Below are positions 21,230-32,637 of a DNA stretch of 64,000 nt, in pieces. Under the pieces are notes generated by a model. That model had not been told where the DNA came from, did not search any database, and worked only from the letters and a program-made list of their open reading frames with translations. The translations under genes and the position numbers were made by a program. This stretch comes from Cheiracanthium punctorium (taxonomy: Eukaryota > Arthropoda > Arachnida > Araneae > Cheiracanthiidae), in assembly GCA_038373885.1 (NCBI GenBank), contig JAWZYV010013274.1, positions 434,001 through 498,000 on the forward strand, written 5' to 3'. Position 1 is the first letter of the stretch. Each line of letters begins with the position of its first letter.

Positions 21230-21925
21230 TGGATATATCTAATGATCATATGATTAGTTCGGAATGCTGAGTGGTTTTTTGGCATATACAGATTTGCCAC
21301 CGATCAGAAAAACCCCTCAGACCCGAAACAGTCAGAAAATTTTATTTTAACAGAAAAAGTCAGAATAAATTGCAAATTTTGACTAAAAACCAGGACAATC
21401 TCGAAATTTATTCCAGAAAATCATCAGAGGTCTGCATTTATAAATAATGGAATGCTGTAAATATGACTTGATGTAGTTGAAAAAAAGAGTCAATTACAGG
21501 TTTTTATTTATTTATTTATTTTTGGAGGGGAAGAACTATTTAAGACAAGAATAAAACTGCTTTTGGGGTAACATTTTGTTTATTGTACATTTTGCTTATG
21601 TTCAAAAAGCTTTTTTTTTTCTTATTTTCAAAGTAGACCCTATCCATAAAATTACTACTGTTACCCACATATATCAAGTCATACTTATTTATTTCCTGAC
21701 ACGATATGAACAACACTACAATCCAGACACGACAAATGAAAATTTAATTTATAAATACAGACTTAGATAACTTTACAGGTTTTTAGCTAACATCTTCCTT
21801 TATTTTTCTGATAGAGTAAAAAATTTTGACAGTTCCATGGCTTCCTTGGCCAATAGTAAAATTCCAATCACCAAAAAACCTCCCAGCATGTCGAACTAAT
21901 CGCATGATCATTATCCACAACCAAA
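21230..21925. mobile_element. DNA-transposon-like element with about 50-bp TIRs
   Basis: GTGGATA, then TAATGATCATATGATTAG and TTCGGAATGCTGAGTGG (about 21231-21278) recur inverted as CCAAAAAACCTCCCAGCATG...CTAATCGCATGATCATTA plus TCCAC (21873-21922), roughly 85% alike. The interior (about 590 bp) is non-coding and includes an AGTCAGAA-rich patch (21320-21365). Non-autonomous; superfamily unknown. Confidence 0.65.
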
Positions 21926-22229
21926 TTTCGGAAAAAAAAAAAAAAAAAAAAACATCAACTAGGCTTTTCGGTGTACAGTTTAAGTGTCAACATTATTACT
22001 GACAAATCAAAATGCACTTTTTTCCCCGCCACTGTATGTTACACCGAAACATACGCAAAGAATGACTCATATATATATCTTATATATATTCCGAATATTT
22101 CCATAGCAGTATTTTGAGAGAAATTTCTTCTCCTTTGATGTATATCGAACACGTCCCAAAAATATCCGCGCATCTGCTTGCGCAGATATATATCGAAATT
22201 ATTCTTCGTGATTCTCGGCAAAATCTGAT
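21926..22229. other. AT-rich stretch with poly-A
   Basis: A run of 20 A at about 21931-21950; ATAT-rich section 22065-22090. No gene. Confidence 0.4.
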
Positions 22230-22600
22230 TGTTTTTCCTGCATTACAAATGGCACGACTTCTTGGAAGGGAAAAGGAATAGATCTATTCCTTAGTTAAAG
22301 AGAGGAGTAGGTTCATATAAGAAGGCTTATCGCTCCCCTCGGGGTCTTTTCTGGGGGTCGATAGGGATTGTGGTCCGCGACTATTCATTGCTCAGTATCC
22401 GCTAAAAGGTGGAGATAAAGATGGGGTGTGCATGGAACATGGAACTCAATCAAATTAGCAATTTGCTCGTTGCGTGCCGTCAATTGAGTGTTTCGGTAAA
22501 TAACACTCCAAGGGCTTACTTGTATGGAATTGCCTCATTCCGGAAGTCATAGCCGGAGAATTGTATAACGTATCTTATTCAGCTCCATAAGAAAATATTT
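22230..22600. other. GC-richer unique block
   Basis: Distinct composition (CGCTCCCCTCGGGGTC, GATTGTGGTCCGCGAC, GTTGCGTGCCGTCAATTG) with no open frame of note. Candidate conserved non-coding DNA or exon of a non-coding RNA; unproven. Confidence 0.3.
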
Positions 22601-22837
22601 GATATAGAGATTTTGTATAAGATACGATAATTATGCTCGTAAATAACAAGAAAGACTTATTGTGCCTAAAGCACTGAATGTAAGAAACTTTTCATCTGAG
22701 TCAAGTTTGCCTTAACCATGGCACAACGAGAAATTAAAATGCTCTTTCACATAGTTGTAAAGACCTGACGAGGGGAATAGAATGTGAATCTTTACAATAA
22801 TATTTTCGTAGCAAAAAAAGTGAACATTCGTTAAACA

Positions 22838-22899
<62 letters not shown>

Positions 22900-22913
22900 T
22901 GATAATAATAATA
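22838..22913. repeat. AAT trinucleotide microsatellite
   Basis: About 25 AAT units with one CAATG interruption near the right end. A minus-strand tyrosine-run frame over it is an artefact. Confidence 0.97.
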
Positions 22914-24306
22914 AAAATTGAAGGTCACATACGCTGGTCACAGTTTTTTATGTGATAGTTATTTTCTTAGCACATATAAAAGCATGATTAAATGTGGAAC
23001 TCCAGTTTTTTCGATGCAAAAATAAGCTATGTCATTAATCGAAATACCGCACGCTAATTTCATTTTATTATGCTGGATGACCTTTTCTAATATGCACTTT
23101 AAACTATGAGAGCATAACGTACAGGAATTCTTCCGAGTGTTTCTATAAATGAGCTGTTCTATTCTTCCACGTACAGAGTGCCCAGCTACGAAGGACGAAT
23201 TCAAACGCAGAAGGGGTACGGGTAGAAATATACGCATTACTAATCGCGCTGAACTGCTATCTAAAGAGAAGAAAAAGCAAATTTTAAGTATTAAACCATC
23301 ATTATTAATTCCTTTTTATTGAATTTGTGGCTATCATTTTCCTATGATTTCGGTAACTGTGCACAACTTGTAAACATTCCCCTAGCTTCGTATCCTGAAT
23401 CCTATTTTGCCATTGGACTCGTTCAGTTAGCGCATGCGTGTTTGCGTTCATGAGCGCGCTTAAGCTAGGAACAGTAGGTAATATTATACTATGTATAAAA
23501 TTTTGTTTATGCTAAAATACGTTATTCAGTAAGTGACATTATCAAAGGCGAATGCAGATTTTTTTTTCCCGATGGTAAGAGAAAATTGTGAATACTAGTT
23601 CATATTCGAATAAAATATATCATTATTATTAGAAAGCCCATTTTATGTATAGTAAATATATTTATGTCCGGTGAGTTAACACCCCTGAACCCTGCCCTAA
23701 ATCTACACTTGAGCAATATCATGACAATCAATATAATTTTTGTTCCAATTTACTATATTTTAGCAGACAAAACAGTACAGACGGCAGGTTAACAAAATAA
23801 AATTACTTAACATTTTACAACATGTTGGAAAATGTTAATCAAAGTTCCAAATTTAAAAATATTTTTCAGTCTACTAGTTCGTAAGGGGAGGTAAGGGGGT
23901 AAGAGGCCTTGATTTTAATCAGTTATAAAGTACTGTGATTTAAAGTTTACGCTTTTACACATTTGTGTATTACATATAAGTTTCATTACACATAAGTTTC
24001 TTTTTGTTATGTTTCTTTGAAATAATTAATACTGTTTCTCTTCTTTTGCAGGTAAGTGAATGATTATGCGAGAGTAATGCTGTACTTCCAGATCTCACAT
24101 TACATACCTGTAAGGTGATTTTGCTTTAAAATACTTAAATTGTGTTTGTATGCAACCCTTCTAGACTGATTGTTTTGCAAAATAAATAAACAGAAATTTA
24201 TTTTGGTTCTTTCATTTTGAAAAACTACGTTCTCCTTTGTTACGGCGCGTAAAATTTTTGGTCTCCAATATTATAACAGCACTTTAAAAAAGAGAATGCA
24301 GTTAAG
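22914..24306. other. AT-rich stretch, nothing recognised
   Basis: A 92-aa minus-strand frame at 22959-23237 lies in a slightly GC-richer patch but has no recognisable motif. Confidence 0.4.
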
Positions 24307-24700
24307 AAGCTTATTGACATTAATTTTAAAAATTAAAAAATGACTTTTCTATACACTTCTGTATACATGCACCAATGAAGTACGTAAGTGACGATTGAAC
24401 AAAAATTTAGTCATCTCTTATTGACAGAGTTCATTAAAAAAAAAAACTTGGAAAATTTAATATCAACTTGTTTTAAAAATAAAATTGCATATGGTGTTAT
24501 CAATGAAGCTTATTGACATTAATTTTAAAAATGAAAGAATGACTTTCTATGCACTTCTGTACACATGCACCAATGAAGTACGTAAGTGACAATTCAACAA
24601 AAATTAGTCATCTCTTATTAATAGGGTTCATTTAAAAGAAACTTGGAAAATTTAATATGAACTTGTTTTAAAAATAAAATTGCATATGGTGTTATCAACT
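24307..24700. repeat. Tandem duplication of about 199 bp
   Basis: AAGCTTATTGACATTAATTT begins at 24307 and again at 24506. Both copies end AAAATTGCATATGGTGTTAT. They differ by scattered substitutions and small indels in A-runs, so the duplication is moderately old. Confidence 0.93.
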
Positions 24701-25873
24701 GTTTCATTTCATTCAATCTTTTTATGCGAAAACGTGAATTTTTTAAACAAAACATGCTATCTTTTATTTGTCAAAATTATCGGAAAATTCAAAAACATAA
24801 TGCAATTTCACATAAGTACTATTCCACTCATTTCTTCTGCGAGAAAAAGAATATATTTGTTAAGAAAATAAATAGAATCAGAATTCTTTCGTTGCTGTAT
24901 TTTTTATTTAGTTTTCTTTTATTATTATTATTCTTCACATCTGGAATCCATGGAATAAGGAGAAATTATTCCCAAAATCCAAGTATTTGGAGTTACGTCT
25001 GAATCTCGAGCCAGCAATATCTAAATAAAGTCTTGATAAAAGTAAATAAAATAATTCATTAGATATTCAGTTCTTTGGAAGTAGTTTGAGTTGTAAGGCT
25101 ATAAAATTCGCTTATTTTTTCAGAATTTGAATGTCTTTCTCATTCTTACTGGAAGGATGCCAATCAAAGAGTTTTCGTCTTTATTTACATATGTTACGGA
25201 GCGTTGTATTCAAAAGTTCAGGCAAGGAAATTTAAAATAAGAAAATATTTTATTTAGCCTTCTGCATGTAAAAATTCGAAGACAGTTTCACTGAATTTCG
25301 ATTAAACATGAGATTTTATTACTTATTTGGCTAAGTGCTTTTCTATGTAAAAACGATCTTTCTTAGACCTTACGTGTTGGTTGTTACGAGTCATTAAGGC
25401 TAATGGTGGCCAAACTTGGCGCATTGCATCCTTCCAGTAAGAATCTACTTATTAGAGGTTTATCTACTTATTAGAGACAGATTGTAGGCTTTCAAAATAA
25501 TTTACTGTATAAAAATTTTTTTTATTTTTTATAATTTATGCAGTTTCATTTACACACTCCAAAATACATTGTTATCAAAAATCGAACCATCTCTTTTCCC
25601 TTACAAAATATCCGAAAGATAAATTCTAAAATCATTTTCCCCAGAACAGAAATTTCAATGTCATAGTCACACTTATTGTTGGGAGTATTATTATCACTTT
25701 TCATCCCTTAAACTAAACCTTACCCATATTCATATTTTCCAACTCGACCCTGAACGTAAGGAAGTGTAAAATATGCTTGAGTTGTACGGCGCACCAGAAG
25801 TAGTGTGCGAAAAAAAAAATTGTCTCATGATGAGTAAAAGGTTGGCTACTCCTGTTCTAAGCAGCAATCTCGC
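24701..25873. other. AT-rich stretch, nothing recognised
   Basis: No supported gene. The word CCAAACTTGGCG at about 25414 recurs near 35710, but no longer match was seen. Confidence 0.4.
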
Positions 25874-26100
25874 TTAGGGTCATAGCATGGCTGACGAGGA
25901 AGACGGGCTGTGACATTTGATCACACCTTTCTTGCCCTCGAAGAGTCATATGACTTAGAAGGTGTGGTTATCTTCTTCCGAGATAGCCATAGCAGGATGG
26001 CCACACTCCCTAGGTCGCATGACTCTTCGAGGTCAAAAGGAGTGGGACCAAATTTCAGCATCGCAGTCTGTCTTTCTCGTCGGCCACGAGTCATGACTAA
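25874..26100. mobile_element. Imperfect palindromic element, about 227 bp
   Basis: The left half (TTAG, GGCTGACGAGGAAGACGG, CCTCGAAGAGTCATATGAC) and right half (GCATGACTCTTCGAGGTC, CTTTCTCGTCGGCC, CTAA) are imperfect reverse complements over about 90 bp each. The best inner match is CCTCGAAGAGTCAT. GC-richer than its flanks. Old fold-back MITE or palindrome; no target duplication identified. Confidence 0.65.
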
Positions 26101-28655
26101 TCCATTTTAATAGTTGGTGTTGGACCACAATGATTGTTTGCCCTTTTTTGTTTTAATTAAGAACTACCAAATTAAGGAAACTGAAATACATTAGCTAGTT
26201 CATGAGTTGGAAAATTCAAATAATTACCTCTACAAATTACTTTATGATAAGGGTGTTAAAAGCTATGCGTCGGTTTTCGAAGCTACACAACGCCGAAAAC
26301 GTGAAATTTGATTAAATGAAGACAATAATATTGAAATCTACCGGACCACCACGCACCACACCACGAAGTCCGCTACTAAAACACCAGCTAGACATGGTCA
26401 AACGACAACAAAAAAAAAATTGAAATGTAATTTCTGTTTGAATCTTGTTTGCTTAAAAGCAACGCCTCATAAGTTGTATAGCGAAAACTCAATTCCATGC
26501 ATTGAATGGTATTAAGAAGTAAATTGGAATTGCGCGAATGTAACGATGAACTATTTTGCTTTTTGGAACTGAGATGATATGCCATTAAATACAGTTATCC
26601 GAGATTTATTTTTATTTTATTTTATTTATTTGTTTATTTTTTATAAAATTTTGCTAAATCGTATGAGAAAAAACATATAAATGCAACAAATTTGGATATC
26701 TTTTAATTAACTTTTTTCTGTCATTTTCAATCATTTCTTTAAGTATTTCCTCGAATTAAAAAAAGAGCCTACCTTGGCAGTATTTTATCTTTTATTTTCC
26801 TCATTTTTCTTTTATGTTTTCTTATGGCGCTTACTTTTCCCGTTTTTAACCCCTTCAATATGTAACATAATTCAGAAGTTTATGTTTTCTGCTGACATTT
26901 TTAATGATGTGTTCAAATTGGTCAAATACTTCCTTAAACGAAAGTAAAAGTAAAAAAGTGGCCAACTCTGACGACCTCTCCCCCTAGAAATATAATAAAA
27001 TAATAAACTAGCAAAGTAAGAAAACGGAGCAACATTAGATAATTCTTAGTTTGAAATATTCAAATAATTATCTCTAGAAATTACCTTATCAGTTTAATAC
27101 AAATTAAAGAAAGTTAATTATGTGAAAAAATATGAGAGATGGGTAAAAACTATTTAAGATCCTTTTTTTTTCACCAATGATTATTTTAATTAGCACCCCC
27201 TAAAAAAATTCACAATGCTTTTGTACATTTTGTTTAGGACAAACCATTGCTTGTTGACTCCGGAACAAATATTAGTTTGTTTTTATAAAGACTAGTTTAT
27301 TGTGAAATGGCCAAGAATTGCATGCGAAGGATTTATATGAATTATTTTAACTTTTTAAAAATGAAACGAAATTTAAATAATTGCTTTTCAGCATAATACT
27401 TCAACAACCTATAAAAAGTTTTCATGGTTATAACTGTAACATAAACAAATGCAATTATTTTATCAGTTTTATCTATTTTTTTCCAGGTTCCAGGTTTTTA
27501 TACTCCGGCACATCACTGCGTATTTCCGTGTTTGACAAATTCTCTCTACCGCAAAAATTTGGATATTTTATATCAATAACATTCAATGAATTTTTTCTTT
27601 TTTTTTTTACATAGTGTGACGTTTAACTTCCCCCGTCAAAAAGAAATGCATTTCTTCTCGATCATATTTAAATTTGAATTATGACCTCCGTTACAGACCT
27701 GACATATCTAAATCCATCTTCCTTGGCAAGTCAAACAAAAGAATAGATAAAGGGAAAATAAGAAGGCGGGTTTTGCCTTTTACAGCAAAAGAATGGTGTA
27801 TCTAATATGACAGTTTCTTATTAATTTCCCTGGAGCATTTCCATAAGTATTTTCCCATTTCCTTATAATATATCCGTACTGATGATATTTGAAAGTCGAT
27901 GCAACGTGAATAGGCTGATCTCCACGTTAACTGCAATCGGTAAAAATCTGCTCCAAGTCTGGATCGAGTGTTATTAAATCGCTCATATAAAACTATTGAC
28001 AGTGATATGTGGTAGTGTTTCTCCCGATATTTGTACATATATGCATTTAATACACGTTTTAATGGCTATCTTAAGTTTTGCCTAGTTGCTAATCAGACAA
28101 TATAAAAATAATGTAATACTGTCTGGTAATAGGATTTAATGTTGGTCCATCAAAACATAGTAAGCATAATAATAAAAAATTCTGAAATGTAGAAAAAAAT
28201 GAATCAATTTACTCCATTTTAAAAACGTACATTTTGCGATAAATTTTATGTAATGATATTGGGAAAAAGATTTTATGAGATTTATGAAGTGTAGATAATT
28301 TTAATTTTGCAAAGCAATCTTTCTAAGGATGTTAGAAATTATATAGATTTTTTTTTTAACGTATTCTTCTGTATACACGGTCAAATAAACATATGAATAG
28401 AAACTAATTTTGTTAGAACCTACATAGGTATGTTTCACCAAATAATTTAAGATTAACTTGCTAAAACTTCAAGATTGATTAATATACAAAACAAACATTA
28501 CTAAATATATCTTTAATGAAATTAGACGATTAACTATCACATTTCTTTCATAAATCAAGATATTTGTTAAACGGAATTGTGCCGTGTCTTCTGCTGTGGA
28601 TAAGGTTTTGATTTTAATTCACGAATTTTAAAGACGTTCGCTGGATAGCCATGAG
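26101..28655. other. AT-rich stretch, nothing recognised
   Basis: Short frames only (up to 78 aa); a T-rich tract near 26605-26640. Confidence 0.45.
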
Positions 28656-28835
28656 TGTAAGCTAAATTTCCTATATCAGATTTGTGAATGACTAATTAAA
28701 TTTTCCATAAGCATGCAGTTTGAAAGAAATAACTGTATTTTTTGTTATTCATAATATGACTTATTTATTATTAAATGTGAAATTGACGTAAGAAATTTGG
28801 CTTCTACTCTAATCCGGCAGTGAAAAATACTATAC
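28656..28835. mobile_element. Old relative of the CACCCTCC MITE
   Basis: AAATTTCCTATATCAGATTT near 28663 matches AAATTTCCTATTTTAGATTT of the element at 3068-3279. The far side, AAATGTGAAATTGACGTAAG, matches AAATATGAAACCAACGTAGG, followed in both by GAAATTT and ACTC. The CACCCTCC termini are eroded. Confidence 0.5.
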
Positions 28836-30149
28836 ACAGATGCATTGCTATATCTTTAAATGGATTTTTAAAGGACGTTATTGTATACAACTCTTATTTA
28901 ATATTTTTACATAAGAAAGGTTTTATTGTTTTAGAAGTTTATATTAAGATCCTAAATTATACGTTCATTAATGAGAAATATTTTTTAGTACACGTTTGAG
29001 AAAGTTTTTTGTACTCACTACGAGTTTATGGAAAATAAAAATGAAAACAATTTTCCTCGAACATTTATGCATTTATTAGTAAATATCCTCAAAGTAGATA
29101 GTGGGAATATTCCGCAAGAATATTCCAAAGAATTTTTGAAACATGAAAAAATGTATTTTTAATTAAGTATTCTTCTTTGATACATGAGTACCAGTGTACA
29201 TATACGTTAAAATATAGCAAAGTCTACTTGTTATCCATAAATAATTTAGAATGTATAGAATCAACGTGACATTTAATTTGTAAAGATTTCGATTATTAAA
29301 CTTGCATGGAAAGGAATGGTTTGAAAGTTTGAAAAATCCTAAGTAATCCCTGTAATTTGAGGAAAATTGGCTTGATTTTGCCTACATGCAATTATCTGCA
29401 TGAAGCGTGCACCAAGATATTTGTTTAGAAAAATCTCATAAGACACCAGAATGTCAAAGAAAGCAAAATTGTGTAAAATAAAGGCAAAAAATATTAATAT
29501 TATTATTCACACCAAATACATTTTTGTTTGACATGGACAGACGTAGACGTCTTAAATAACGATTTTATAGAAACCAATTCTAAAGTATTGAAAATTCTAC
29601 TACAGATTATGCAGAATCTTAGTTCACAAAGTACATGACTTAGGTAAAATGAATATACCATTACACAGTAAGTTATGCTACTATAAAATACATACCTTTT
29701 ACGACAAACGTTCTTAAAATGGAAAGACTCATAAAAGTTGGTAATTTTTGGAAGGGACATTGCGAAGGAACACGATATACTTTACTCACAAGCTGTGAAG
29801 ATTATTTTTTTCAGATACGTGAACGTATAACTCAATTTATCCATTATATACCACCAACATTTACCCATTTAATTTAGTCTTAAAACTCTTTGTTTTCCGG
29901 AAGAAAAATACAAACTGTAAATGAAACCATCTTGGAACTAAATGGGTTTATTCACAGTGCACCACTAAAACAACATTTTTCTTTTACGCTAAATCCGGTA
30001 CTATTAATTCTGGACTATCATAATTTTATACCGAAGGCATTGAATCACACAAAATCGCTTACTTTACTAAAAAGAACCCTCATAAAGGGAGAACAGTAAT
30101 GGGCGCCATTGAGATCCTAAGTCTTCCCCCACTATATCCTTTGGATCAT
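28836..30149. other. AT-rich stretch, nothing recognised
   Basis: 85-aa and 69-aa frames (29503-29760 minus, 29890-30099 plus) have no recognisable domain. Confidence 0.45.
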
Positions 30150-30225
30150 AATCTCGTTAGCAGGTCCAGCTTTCGATTTCAAGTCACGTGTTCCAAGCAA
30201 ACATAGGAAACCAGATCCCTTCATG
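30150..30225. repeat. Short dispersed repeat with GTCACGTG, copy 1
   Basis: TAATCTCGTTAGCAG, CTTTCGATTTC and AAGTCACGTG match 36255-36300 (TAATCTCGTTATCAG, GTTTCGACCTC, ACGTCACGTG) in order and spacing. Probably two remnants of one old repeat. Confidence 0.5.
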
Positions 30226-31196
30226 ATTGTCCATAAAAAAATAAAAGCTTAGCTGAAATAGAGGTATCAGGGTGGGTATACACAGAATAATCAACTAAGT
30301 GCAACTTGGTTAGTTATCATTCTAGTTAAAATTCTTTCTCTTTTTTAATTGATAGTAGTATACTATTAAATTTGCACTAAACTAAAAATTATCCTGTAAA
30401 ATGTATCATTTACGAATCTTATTATTATACTTTACTGCCAAAGCAAATATATTAATTGTCATCATGTATGTATATGATTACAGTAAAAGATTAAAAGTAA
30501 TTAAATGCTCTTAATACTTTTTACTTTTAATTAAATACTTTTAATAATACTTTTAATTAAAAGTAATTAAAAGTAATTCGTTTTTGTGTCAAGCACACAT
30601 TTATGGTGACTTTATGTAATTTAATTCATTTAACTGTGCTAAGCATGATCGATTACAATAAAAATTTGTGACCTAATAATTAATTCTTAAAAATGCGTTC
30701 ATGCAAAACATGTAATGGAAATTTTACACATTTGTGGATACCCATTAATTTTGTAGGTTTGGTGAATAAGTATTTTTTATCACGCGAGAAACAGAGAAAA
30801 AAAAGTCACTGCATATATTTATTAGTACACTGGTCTGTTGAAAAGAAATATGCAAAGTAAAATAAAGCCAAATGTGTTTCCAGAAATTAAAAGGATTTAA
30901 TGAAAATCAAACAAAAAACGAAGGCAAAAAATTCATTCTTAAAAAGAAATGCCACAAGTAGGTTTTTTTTTCTGATTTCTAATAAAGGCGTCAAATTCAT
31001 TATTAAGAACAATTTTTAATGCATAACATTTTTTTAAATTTCCAGTTATGTTTATCTAAATTTTAAATAATTATAGGAATACGTGTACAAATGCTGTATA
31101 CTTCGCGGAAAATGCGTGGAATCGTGGTTTAAAAAATAAATTCAAGTAGCATGTATTAAAAAATTTGCGATATCCGTAAATAAGGAAAATGTTCCT
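30226..31196. other. AT-rich stretch with a simple-repeat patch
   Basis: 30485-30580 is built from AATTAAAAGTAATTAAAAG-like words in both orientations. Nothing else recognised. Confidence 0.45.
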
Positions 31197-32050
31197 ATTT
31201 TACGAATTAAGAATTCTAAATTAATTTTAAGTGCTTCTTATGATACCTAAAAGAGACCGCATTCTTCTGTTTTCCATTTTCCTGTCTTAAATCACAATGA
31301 CTTCGATTTGTGCCCTAATAATTTCGTTTTAACCGTTTTGTGGTACTATTGACTTATTTCTTTATATCCGATTAAATTTCACATTATTCCGAGTTTCAAC
31401 ATTTTATTTCATTTAGTGGAGAAAAAAAAATATTTTATTTTTTCTGAAACGACTCCATTTATTGTTACTCTCTCTTCATGCAATAGCTATCTGATTGCGA
31501 TCTATTTTACGAATTAAGAATTCTAAATTATTTTTAACATTTAATTAATTAATAATTTTGAAATTTAATTATTACATTAATTTTATTATAATAGAAAGAA
31601 ACAAGTCGGCAGGATCACAAAACTGTTAAAAAGAAATTATTTGGGCTCAAATCGAAGTGGGCTCAATTGTGGTTAAAATAAATCGAAGTAATTGTGGTTT
31701 CTCAAATTACTCTATTCACTGTTTCTCCCCTTTCATGCAATATTTATCTGATTGTGATCCATTTTACGAATTAATAATTCTAAATTAATTTTAAGAATCT
31801 CTTATAATCCCTAAAAGGACATTGTTCTGTTTTCTACTTTCCCCGTTTAACCACAATTACTTCGATTTGTGCCCAAATAATTTCTTTTTAAGAGTTTTGT
31901 GATCCTGCCGACTTGTTTCTTTCTATCCGATTAAACTCCAAATTATTCTGCGTTTCAACAGTTTCTTTCATTTTGTGGAGGGGGAAAAAAAAGTTCTTTC
32001 TAAAACTACTCCATTTACTGTTACTCCCTCTTCATGCAATATCTATCTGA
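31197..32050. repeat. Repeat cluster with direct and inverted copies
   Basis: The word TACGAATTAAGAATTCTAA begins at 31201 and 31508 and, with one change, at 31765. A block of about 300 bp from 31197 recurs from about 31760 with ordered matches (CTTCGATTTGTGCCC, GATTAAA, TTCATGCAAT, TATCTGAT). Between them, 31592-31655 (ACAAGTCGGCAGGATCAC) is the reverse complement of 31861-31927. The locus therefore holds two direct copies and one inverted partial copy, which can form a stem of about 65 bp or more. No coding capacity. Confidence 0.85.
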
Positions 32051-32610
32051 TATAGGAAAACAATAAAGAGCGGGGAGAAACAAAATGTTCTGCCAAGCCG
32101 GAGAAATAAATACAAACTTGAAGATGTTCTAATCCATGTTCTTATCTAAATGTGTTTCGTCCTAGTATATAACTCTGGAGACGTTCCGACAGAGACCGAA
32201 ATCCCCGGGGACGATGACAGAATTTTGATTCAAATGTACTTTCAGGAGAGAAAACATTCTTGCTCTTTCTTCGCCGTTCTTTGGCTTTATCTGTAAAAAA
32301 CTTCAATTTAGTTATTTTTTTTTATCAACATTTTCTGGTTTAGCCTGCTTTATTTCCAGCTGTGGTTTTGGGGTGAATTAAGTAGATTTGTTTCTCGGCG
32401 ATTACTTTTGGATTTACTTGGCTGTTAAATTTATCTGGGGTTTTAATAGAATCTTTCTGATAAACCTTTATAGAATAATGCCTTTCGATCCCATTTTCAT
32501 TGTTTAATTGATACGAAATTTTCGATATAGTCTAAAGTGTTGAAGCTTATTTAATTATTTATTTATTTATCATGGTTTCTGTTGTATTCATAAATAATGC
32601 GTTCAAAATA
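32051..32610. other. AT-rich stretch with a mid-GC patch
   Basis: 32170-32240 (CTGGAGACGTTCCGACAGAG, CCCCGGGGACGATGAC) is GC-richer, unassigned. Confidence 0.35.
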
Positions 32611-32637
32611 GTATATATATATATATATATATATATA
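32611..32637. repeat. AT dinucleotide microsatellite
   Basis: About 13 uninterrupted TA units. Confidence 0.95.

Noticed and set aside
22734..22928. Tyrosine-rich minus-strand frame
   Set aside because: It is a translation of the AAT microsatellite.
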